64,000 nt of DNA from Baylisascaris procyonis. Its lineage: Eukaryota; Nematoda; Chromadorea; Rhabditida; Ascarididae. Under the pieces are notes generated by a model, which was given only the letters and a program-made list of their open reading frames with translations, made no database searches and was not told the origin of the DNA. Both the position numbers and the translations under genes were made by a program. The stretch spans positions 3,354,501 through 3,418,500 of the forward strand of contig JAZARR010000095.1 of NCBI GenBank assembly GCA_037389465.1, written 5' to 3'. Shown here piece after piece: positions 55,136 through 64,000 of the stretch (position 1 is its first letter; each line of letters begins with the position of its first letter).

Positions 55136-56176
55136 AAATGACTAAATATTCTATTGAACAAACTTTCACTACTTATAAAAATTTCATAGTAAATATTCGG
55201 ACATTTTCGATGTTTGAAGAGCAGTCTCTTAGCAAAAAAAAAAAAAACTTCTTGGTAGACGTAGAATGGATGTTTCGTTGAAAATTGTTGTTGCTCCACT
55301 GAAAAATCTTCACAAAAATGTATCATTCTTTAGAGCGTTTTCTTTGAAATGTTTGATCGATTTGCTCTCATTGAGCTATTGCATCGGTCTATTCTTACAG
55401 CAACTTCATAAACCAGTCGATCAATTCGAAACTTTTTGTTATCTTTGTGCACTGCAATTTTTTTCGATTTAAATTTTCGATCATACTTCAAGCATTCGGC
55501 AACGCTAATACGTTAGTCCATAAAATTGCAATGAACATTTAGTTTCAAATAGAACGAGGACAATTGAGTCTAATAGGTTTTTCTCGGATAAAATTGATCA
55601 TTAAAAATCTAAGCATTTCTAGAGTTTTTGCATAAATTTCTTTTTATGCAGATGCGTTAGCAATAATGCCAAAAATTGCAAAAATTTTCGGTTTTGATGA
55701 ATTTTAGCGATAAGCTCAAAGTGTTACTTGCTGAGCTAGTACTCCGGAAATCCTATTTGTTTGAAATGTATGCAAACTTTTGATCGATCAATGCGAATTA
55801 TGGAAGAGCAGCTCATCCTATGTTGTCTAATACATTTACAATCGTTTTCTATTTAAAACCACTACAGAGATGGTCAAACACTCACTCAAATACATTTAGA
55901 TGCTCACAGAGATAATGCTGCGATAAGCCGAGTTTGCAAAGCAAATTTGCATACAGGCATATCATGCATACTGTCTTAACGCATGTCTCCGTTTGCATAA
56001 TTTTTGTTAGTTAATAGTCTTGAAGAATTTCTATAAATTTGCTTTGAATTTTTCATTGGCAATTAGAAAGGACAATGTTTGCACTATTCGATGCAACTGT
56101 TCGTTGGATCATTGATGTTCGTTTGTTGTTGATAGAGATTTATTAAAACCCCAGTAACCACAGCTGTATTCTGCCG

Positions 56177-56281
56177 CCTCATTTCGATCATCGCTCACCT
56201 CACCTCAGCTATCACCAACCTCATTCCAACTATCTCTAGTCTCCTACCAGCTATCATTAACCGTCTATTTCGAATCGCAGA
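56177..56281 (+). repeat. 21-bp minisatellite, five diverged copies
   Basis: Copies begin at 56177, 56198, 56219, 56240 and 56261. The core is CCTCA-x-x-x-CA-x-CTATC with variants such as CCTCACCTCAGCTATCACC. Spacing is exactly 21 bases, though copies differ at many positions. Confidence 0.6.
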
Positions 56282-57307
56282 AAGTATTGTGGTGCATTTT
56301 TGGACTGTCTTATTTTCTTCCTATACTAAAAAATATTTCTCATGCTTAAGTTTGCTCGTTTTTTTCTCATCGTTCACGCCACAATGCTTGTATGCACCAT
56401 TTACATCTAGAAACGAGAAATTAGAAAGTTGATGAGATTCTTTGCTAATCCTCACGTGACACTGAAATACGTTTATATTTCTTTGATATTTCACTTCTCG
56501 ATTGAACGAATCGTGCAGAAAATTTGTCAAGAAAAATATATTAATTCCGCTTCGTTTTTATGTATTTTTCATTCGCAAACCGTTTTACCTCATCTAATGT
56601 CAGCGTATTTGTGAACACCTTTGTGTCTGTTTGTGCATCAGTTTTAATTCAGGATCGGTTTTAATACGACTATAAATTCATTAAACACAAAGTATAAAAT
56701 AATAGAGTCATTTATGCCAAAAATCTAAATTGGGACCATCCTCATCGAAAGAAGCGAGAATCGCTTGAGTATGTCCAAAAATTTGCTTGTATTTCTATGC
56801 CAATCGGATTTTCATTTTACACCGATTTTGGTCAAAGAATTAACCATTTTGCGAAATAATCGGATATGGGTGTCGATTGAAATAGCTATGAAAATGTGGA
56901 GTTGCGCCATTTGCTCGTTCTTTTTCGGTAGAACAATTCTGAGATGAGATGCTAGATTAGTCCATCAAAGCGCTGATGGTTTAGAAGCGGATGGATTGTT
57001 TGTGGGAAACATTGCTTATAGATTGAAAACAACTATGGGGCATTAGTCATTCTGTATTCATCAACAGAGTGGTGATTTCGATTCACGTGCAAACACATTA
57101 GTGCATCCTTTGTCCATCAACAACATTTCGGTGCTATTTCTTAATGCTTTCTCGACGATGCAAATGCTATGCTTTTCTCAAAGACATTTGTTGCTAGGCA
57201 TTTATCAGACAGCTTTCTCAGTCATCATTTAGTTTATTTGCGAGTCTACATTTTTTCACTCTCATACAAATTTTCTGCTTCTTCTTTCCACTGAATCGAT
57301 TGAAAAA

Positions 57308-57314
57308 CTTTCAG
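57308..57314 (+). promoter_or_regulatory. Probable spliced-leader acceptor of TTL copy 3
   Basis: CTTTCAG followed by an 8-base leader and ATG; closest of the four to the nematode acceptor consensus. Confidence 0.55.
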
Positions 57315-57322
57315 ATTTAAAG

Positions 57323-58913
57323 ATGACCAATAAATGTTTGTTGGTATTTTTCGTGTCTCTAGGCGTTGGTGTCAATAGCTTGGGCAGTTATAAAAATATC
57401 ACAGTTACTGGACAATTGGGATGCGGCGATCGATCCGTTCATGATGTTAAAGTTGAACTATGGGAACATGATAGAGGTAGGTTTGCTTATGTTCAACGAC
57501 TGTCTAGAGAATTCAAATATATTTGTTATAATAGTTGCAATACATTGGTGAGGCCGAATAATACAACAACCGATACGATGCCTCAAATGATGGGTCATTG
57601 CGGCTTTTTATTTTTTACACTTAAATTTAAGGCTATTTTCGAGATTTTCTCTCAATTTGGTGTGAATGCAATTTATAAGGTCGATTCTATAAGTTCGAAA
57701 CTTTTGAGGTTCAGCATTGAAGTGTTTTCAAAGAAATTTTTTTCAATAATCTTTCATCTAATTATGTTATTAAAAACAAAGGAAGGAAATTGGATAATGT
57801 GATGTACAAGTGCCGTTTGCGTCAATTATTCATGAAAACTTAGAAGGGTACTAGGCAAAACATTTGCGCATAAAAGGAACCGATCGCAGGAGAAGATTAT
57901 GAAATTGTGGATGAAATTTAATAAGTGGAATTCGTGGAGGACGAACGATAAAAAAATTCATTCATAGCAGCTTAAATGAGTTACTGGTCATCTTATGCAT
58001 ATTACACCGGGTTCACGATGTAAGCGGCCAAACAAAGAAGGCTGCAATGGACACTGAATTTTAAGCTATCTTTTGAGCTGTGGCTTAGGATACAAATGAA
58101 TTTAAAAAATGAGGTAAAGTTAAAGTTTACAGTGAGAGTGAGATTAAATTGAGTTTGAATCTCAGTTCTATTTCAGCTGATCCGGACGATTTGTTAAATA
58201 CGACAACATCCGGTCCAAAAGGGCATTTTCGCATATACGGTGAAGAGAATGAAATCGGCAATATTGAACCCTACCTTAAAATTACACATAGTTGCGATAA
58301 CGGTGTTATTGACCCAGTACGCCACCACTTTTCTTACTATAACTTTACAACATTGTTTTTCAATAACTCTCGATCTAGTGCACATTTGAGAGAGAGGGTG
58401 CAAAAGAAAATTCTTTAAAATTTTTTCGTATATTTAGCTTAAAATAAATATCTAAATATAAAATATAACATAAAATTTTAGGTTTAGCAATTTTGACTTC
58501 AGAATTCAGTTGAGAGATTCCTTAAGACGCAAAAACATCGTTGAGATTACTATAATAACTAAATCGCAATTTGTCACTTCTTAAGATGAAAGCAATTAAT
58601 GCAAAAAAATTTATTCGCTGAAGAGGATTTCTTGCTTCTTTTCGAACTATTCATTGAAAACTTATCAGAGCTATTCCCATTTAGTTTGGATTGAAAGCTC
58701 AGCAAATAACCTCAGTTTTGATGATGAGAGGAAATAAATTCCAATTCGATAGATATTCGTCAAAGCATTTTGATCAATATTAAGGATTTGCAGAGATGCA
58801 CAATCACCGATCAGTACACTATTCCGAAAGAATATGTCGGCAGAGTATATGATATGGGTATCGTAAGCTTGAATATCGCCAAGAAGAAGCACAGAAAGCA
58901 CTGTGAACATTAA
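57323..58913 (+). CDS. Transthyretin-like (TTL) family secreted protein, copy 3
   Basis: Exons 57323-57476, 58177-58316, 58794-58913; 137 residues. Signal peptide MTNKCLLVFFVSLGVGVNS, then GSYKNITVTGQLGC, VKVELWEHDRG, ADPDDLLNTTTSGPKGHF, IGNIEPYLKITHSCDNG, and exon 3 RCTITDQYTIPKEYVG with YDMGIVSLNIAKKKH and a final Cys. Intron phases (1, 0) match the other copies; the second donor (GTACGC) is weak but placed exactly by homology with them. TTTCAG ends 8 bases before the ATG. The nearest AATAAA is about 300 bases downstream at 59212. Most similar by eye to copy 4. Confidence 0.92.
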
Positions 58914-59084
58914 TCAACTGAAAGTGTTGCTTTATGGAACCAATTTTATGCTTGTATCGATTGTTTTTTCAATCTTATATTCTCCTCAATTTGCAATGAA
59001 ATTTTACACATCGTGCATATAGAAAAAAATCTGCAAAATTAAAAAAAAAGTTTGATATTCTTGGTGTTTGATGCAAGGTTTATG

Positions 59085-59200
59085 CTGCAAAGTACTGTTT
59101 GCAAAGTACTAGAATACTTGATACTTGCAAAGTAAGATATTGCATGGTACTGTTCGTAAAGTACTGCAATATATGGTGTTTGCAAGGAGGAGTACTTCAA
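59085..59200. repeat. Interrupted GCAAAGTACT repeat
   Basis: Four to six imperfect copies of TGCAAAGTACTG-like words (two near 59088 and 59099, further ones with AT insertions). Lies just after TTL copy 3, possibly inside its 3' untranslated region if the AATAAA at 59212 is used. Confidence 0.5.
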
Positions 59201-61395
59201 TAATAAAATGCCGCAATGATATATAGTTAGAAATACTTTAAATGATGTTTGATATTTTCTGAGCTTTCATAATGAAACGCTTGACACATCATAGATTTCA
59301 ATAAGTACTTAAGATTCAGTGACTTCTCAAAGTTTAAGCATAGTTTCACGCTCAGGAGTTCTTAGATTTTTATATGTTTATACATTCAGAAACGATCTTC
59401 AAAAATCAAACAACAACTGAAATTTCCTCAAATCTACGAATGCTGGCAGTTGCATAGAATTATATGAAAATCTGTATGATTTACATATTATATTTATTTT
59501 AACGGCTTTATTTTGATATTATAAATTACTACTCGTCGATAGTCAACTATTATTCGGATATATGAATTCGCGAACTATCGATTCATGATGCGACAATTAT
59601 TGATCGATTACTCATCGAATCAAAATTGCCGTTACTCATCGATCGATGTGTACAACTAATGCACTTGCAATTGACAATAGATGCAAGAAAAAAAACAAAC
59701 AAATAAGGATAAAAGTTGATGAAATCGGTGAAATAAAAAAAAGATTCAAAACGTCGAAAGTCGTATTCACCGAACACATCATATCATCAGTCCCTCCTTG
59801 GTTGCGTTGTAACGTTCACACTTGATGTTAGTGCATTGCATCACCATCCCACTGTTACAATAAATAGGCTAACCTGTACGCTGTCATTTCATTTTCCTAC
59901 TAGTCGACTGTGATGCACGTTGAATTTGTGCTATCATTTTAGGTGTGTTGTTTTTTTTAAGGACATGGAAATAACAGAAATTTTGCTTGGAAAATCTCGT
60001 TTCCAGAGAATAATCATTGAAAATTTTTACATTTTTATTGAAAATATACTGGGATGAAATTAGGAGATTATTAATATTATAGATTTTTCTTACTGTTTTA
60101 TAAAAATTTCCGTCATATCTTTATTATGCTGAAAAAGGGTATTAAAAGTTTTAGGCAAATTCTTGATTTGTCTATTGTATTATGGGTGCTTTTCTTCATA
60201 AACACATAGAGATATTCTTCTCTTCTTTATTCCATTCGCTGACTTCTCCAATTTCAATACTGTATACTTTATAGTTTCTCCAAAGAGCTGTACCTATATT
60301 TCAAGAATGGCATTCCTTATTTGATCTAGACGACATGAGGCGTCTCAAATAAGCATTATTTAATTGTCCCGATGACAGTTTTTTTTTCGAGTTGCGCCGT
60401 TTACACTCTGCAAAAAGTAAAGATATTTATAATTTCGCGAATTTATGCATTTCTGAGAAGTTTTCTAAGTGTTACTAGCCAGGAACGTTCAACACTTAGA
60501 AACCTCTAATTTTTTGTTATTCGGCCCAAAATGATTTCCTCTCAGACAAAAGTCGATAGGTATATATGCAGGAATTTCGGCAAAAATATATGATTGTGAT
60601 TTCCGTTGCTTTTCAACCCGGTGATTAGATGAAAAAAAAAGTCCCATAATGAAGCAGTTTGCATGAAGACGATCTGCTTTGCATAGAATCGCCAGTTTTC
60701 GAGACGTTCATCTGCTCTGTGAACTGTTTTGAGCGCTCATTGTCCTAGCACACAAATAACGCAAAGGAAAATAAAAAATAAGTTTAGTTTTAATGTTGAA
60801 ATCTTTCTATGGGTTTAACTTCAATTCAGAAATCTTTATTTCTCGAAATATGAGAATATTTCTTTCTAGCACAAAAGATACAAAAAAATTTGTTTGTCCG
60901 CTTCACCGAAATTCACATGTAAATTGCCTAGCGATACGAGGAAAAAAACACTTTCGCAATGTTTCCTTTGTCAGTTTTTTCTCTACACGTAACGTTGATA
61001 GTTGTTTTCAATTGTGAAGAACTATTGACTGAATCATCGCTTTATTTGAACGGAAAATTTGAAAAATGCAAATTAACCTCAATAGAAACGGATTTGATGG
61101 TGTCATCATTCATTTCATCTCTTTTACACTAAAAAGCAGAAAGGCTTCTTTTATAAGCGAAATGCTTCTTACAGCTAATGCGTGTTTACAGTTAAAAGCC
61201 CTATTACTAGGAAACCAACGATATGAGACTGAAGATAATGGTGTACGCTTCTTAGATGTGGTGCTCCATTCAACAGCTTTCAAATCCTAGCTCCATGCAT
61301 ACCATCAACTATTTTTTGCTCAGATAATTCCAAATTAGCCTGTTCCTTGGAAGCAATCAATTACTGCATGATATCCCTCGTCAGAAAACATTGCT

Positions 61396-61397
<2 letters not shown>

Positions 61398-61461
<64 letters not shown>

Positions 61462-61475
61462 GTATATATATATAA
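61398..61475. repeat. (AT)n microsatellite, about 78 bp
   Basis: AT dinucleotide run with two GTAT interruptions at its 3' end. Confidence 0.9.
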
Positions 61476-62076
61476 TGCATGGCTTTACGTTTTCTCGATT
61501 TTAACAATGCGAGAAGAATCTTGACTGAAAAATTTTGTATGCTCTGCACTCATGTTTATGACTTGAATTCTTGCGATTACCGAATTTGTGGCGCGCGTAT
61601 TCTTACTGACAACACGGCCGAGCTAAAATGCAACCAAATTTTCAAAATTGCCAACATATATTTTGTGGAGGTGCGAAAAATTTTTTCACAACAGATATTT
61701 GTGCATTGAATTTTTCTCCATTTGAAATTTGTTTGCATGTCAACAAGTCGTTTGCAAATTTGCGGATTTCATCTTAAATATAAATTTTCCCGTTAACGCA
61801 TTCTTTTCATTGAAATAAATTCGCTTATCGCATGGAAAAAATCTTTTTTTTTCTTGATCTTGCAATACGCATACATTCTAATTTTCCAAAAACAGTATGT
61901 TCTGTTGGCGCCCATAGATTTGATCTATTCAAATGCAATGTCACATGCTCTTGTTACCACCATGAGATGTTTGTGAATATAATCGTTTTTTGAAGCATTT
62001 TGGATTTCTTTAGTTTACAATGCGCTGTGATACCTCATTTTATGCTCGATTCATAGCTCTTTGCTGAAGAAAAATA

Positions 62077-62083
62077 TTTTCAG
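62077..62083 (+). promoter_or_regulatory. Probable spliced-leader acceptor of TTL copy 4
   Basis: TTTTCAG followed by a 5-base leader and ATG. Confidence 0.55.
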
Positions 62084-62088
62084 ACGCT

Positions 62089-63348
62089 ATGATTCACTCG
62101 GCATTGTTGATTTTATTGGCTGCTGTAGTGGTAAATGGGCTTGGTAGCCTAAAACATGTCACAGTAACGGGACAAGTGGCATGTGGAAGAAAAGCAGTCA
62201 GAGATGCCAAGATCGAACTTTGGGAACATGATACAGGTTTCGTACTTCTATAGTTCCTATCAGATCACAAAGTGAAGCTGTTGGAAGTGAGTCTAGAATC
62301 CTATAATCTTTCGGACTGCGCTATTTAAGTTTCCTGAAACTTTGATGCAGTAAATAAAATGGGGAAATTTAAATTCATTTTTTGGCTCACTATGATGAGC
62401 ATTACAGAATTATCGTTGTTGTCGACATAGAAATATGGGTAAGATAATTGATAGTAGGCGCATTTGAAACAATTCATCTGTAAAAAGAGTCGTTCTTTTA
62501 ATATTATCTTCTTATTATATTATCGTTAATATTATCTTTAATATTATCTTCATATATCTTTGCAAAAATAAAAGCACTCCTCACGCTTAGTCGTTCTTTT
62601 AATTGCATCCTTTCATAAAACCAACTCAACATTTCCTATTAATTTTTCATACTTTACACGAAAAGCGTCTAAAGTATTAAATTCGCCTAAGATACCGTCA
62701 AATTTTCTTTTCTTTCCATCAAATTCGTACGAATAATTTGAGGCGTGCATTATGGTGTGATATTAATTGCAGCCGATCCGGATGATTTGCTCAATTCAAC
62801 AACAACAGTAACGGATGGTAATTTCAAACTTTATGGACAGGAGAATGAAGTTGGCAATATTGAACCTTATATCCTCATTTCGCATAGTTGTGATGATGGT
62901 AAAATCAATCCGGTATGCTATTTTAGTTTACTTTATTGTTGTTGCAGTAAAATATTCTTCTTTTGTATTGAACTGTAATTATCTAGCCAATCAGTCAAAA
63001 GCGATCACCTTATAATGAAACACTTAAAGATATCATATTTACTTAAATGTTTCTCATCGGATGCGTTCGCATCCAACAGTTCTCAAAAGGAAATGCTATC
63101 TGCGAGGAGGAGGATGTTGAATGAACACTTTCACATGAGTTAACCAATCATAAAAGCCTCTAAAAATTAAGGTGTTATGATTTTCATCTTTTTCACACAT
63201 GCCAACGCAAAACATCATACGATGGTTTCAGAAGTGCACTATCGTGGACCGATATAGCGTGCCGAAAGAGCATATTGGTGGTACGTACAATATGGGTATT
63301 GTCAGCTTGAATATCGCAAAAGGAAGCCGTAAGAAGAAGTGCGTCTAA
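62089..63348 (+). CDS. Transthyretin-like (TTL) family secreted protein, copy 4
   Basis: Exons 62089-62236, 62773-62912, 63232-63348; 134 residues. Signal peptide MIHSALLILLAAVVVNG, then GSLKHVTVTGQVACG, AKIELWEHDTG, ADPDDLLNSTTTVTDGNF, VGNIEPYILISHSCDDG, and exon 3 KCTIVDRYSVPKEHIGG, SLNIAKGSRKKKC and TAA. Same intron positions and phases as copies 1-3, with the shortest introns (536 and 319 bases). TTTTCAG ends 5 bases before the ATG. AATAAA occurs at 63382 and 63403. Family role as for copy 1; nothing in the sequence predicts a partner. Confidence 0.93.
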
Positions 63349-63381
63349 AGGACATATTCCATCGCTGATTTCCAAAATTTC

Positions 63382-63408
63382 AATAAATTTGCATATGTTT
63401 GCAATAAA
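63382..63408 (+). terminator. Two AATAAA polyadenylation signals of TTL copy 4
   Basis: AATAAA at 63382-63387 and 63403-63408, 34 and 55 bases after the stop. Confidence 0.6.
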
Positions 63409-64000
63409 GGATAAAACGTTTTTGTCTCTTCAAGACGCTATTCATTCGTTACAGGTGCAAAAGCATGAGAAGTGACTAAGATATGATGGAAGAGGGAGAG
63501 GAAGAAGGATGAGTGAATAGAATGAGGGAGGGGAAAATGTTATCTACAATTTTGAGAGGAATTTCAGCTACAGATTTTTAATCTGTTGTCAAAAGAGCCC
63601 TATGCTTCTCTAGCGCAAAAATTCCAAAGGAGCATGAAGGCGATGAATGGTCCGAATAAATAAGGATGGTCGAAATTAAGAATTAAATTTACCCAGTGAT
63701 TAAACGCCTATTCATAGCTCTCTCATAATTAAATATTGAATGCATTTCAGTGGTCATCATGTTCAAATGATTGGTTGTTTCATTAGGGTTGTGCATTATT
63801 TTTCGCGCGTGCAATACTGTTTAGCATCATGCACATTTTTTCGCACCTATACATTATGCACTTCAACAATGCATATTACTGAATAATATTACCGTATGCC
63901 TCCTGATAGCGAAGACAATTGGACGTCTTCTTGCAACTTAAATTTATTCAAGCATGTAGCGGAGCTAGCTCACTATCAATTCTGCTTGAGAATTAATTCT
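63409..64000. other. Downstream end of window, no gene seen
   Basis: AT-rich with no TTL exon or other recognisable coding segment. A further TTL copy, if present, would start beyond the window. Confidence 0.5.

Larger units (their letters stand above)
53107..57322. other. Spacer between TTL copies 2 and 3
   Basis: No gene. Contains T and GA tracts (54201-54230), the large hexanucleotide array (54586-55135) and a 21-bp minisatellite (56177-56281). Open frames of about 180-200 codons on the minus strand lie on the array and are artefacts. Confidence 0.6.
58914..62088. other. Spacer between TTL copies 3 and 4
   Basis: AT-rich with no supportable gene. Contains an imperfect GCAAAGTACT repeat (59085-59200) and an (AT)n run (61398-61475). 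Small open frames at 60793-61290 and 61479-61709 have no recognisable features. Confidence 0.5.

Overview
The window looks like nuclear DNA of a nematode. It is AT-rich by eye, with genes split into short exons bounded by GT and a TTTCAG-like AG acceptor. It carries a tandem cluster of secreted transthyretin-like (TTL) genes, a family known essentially from nematodes. Each TTL start codon sits 0 to 8 bases after a splice-acceptor sequence, as expected if spliced-leader RNA is trans-spliced there. I cannot name the species.

Layout. (1) 584-18110, plus strand: the 3' part of a large coiled-coil gene. I reconstructed 24 exons with unbroken phase (1049 codons plus stop) and one further candidate exon; the 5' end lies outside the window. 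It carries a KEN-box degron match near its C-terminus and may have an alternative 3' end at 15548. (2) 18111-21718: non-coding, partly with a different base composition, possibly a decayed mobile element. (3) 30647-21719, minus strand: a complete coiled-coil gene of about 543 codons in 11 exons, convergent with the first, with proline-directed phosphosite-like motifs at both ends and an alternative terminal exon at 25344-25201. (4) 33146-36499, plus: a gene for a single-pass membrane protein of about 217 residues with an AT microsatellite in or beside an exon. (5) 37804-42072, plus: exons of a secreted or surface protein with a PAN/apple-like module and the C-terminal half of a C-type lectin domain; I could not close this model. 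(6) 45122-63348, plus: four TTL genes of identical three-exon architecture, 134-137 residues each, separated by 3.3-4.2 kb AT-rich spacers.

The two coiled-coil genes could both be cytoskeletal or cell-division scaffolds, but this is inference from coiled-coil character and short motifs. The TTL cluster and the lectin-like gene are secreted or surface products typical of nematode gene-family expansion. Many long open frames, notably over the hexanucleotide array at 54586-55135, are artefacts of simple repeats. All exon boundaries were read by eye from splice signals and phase matching; no transcript or homology search was available.
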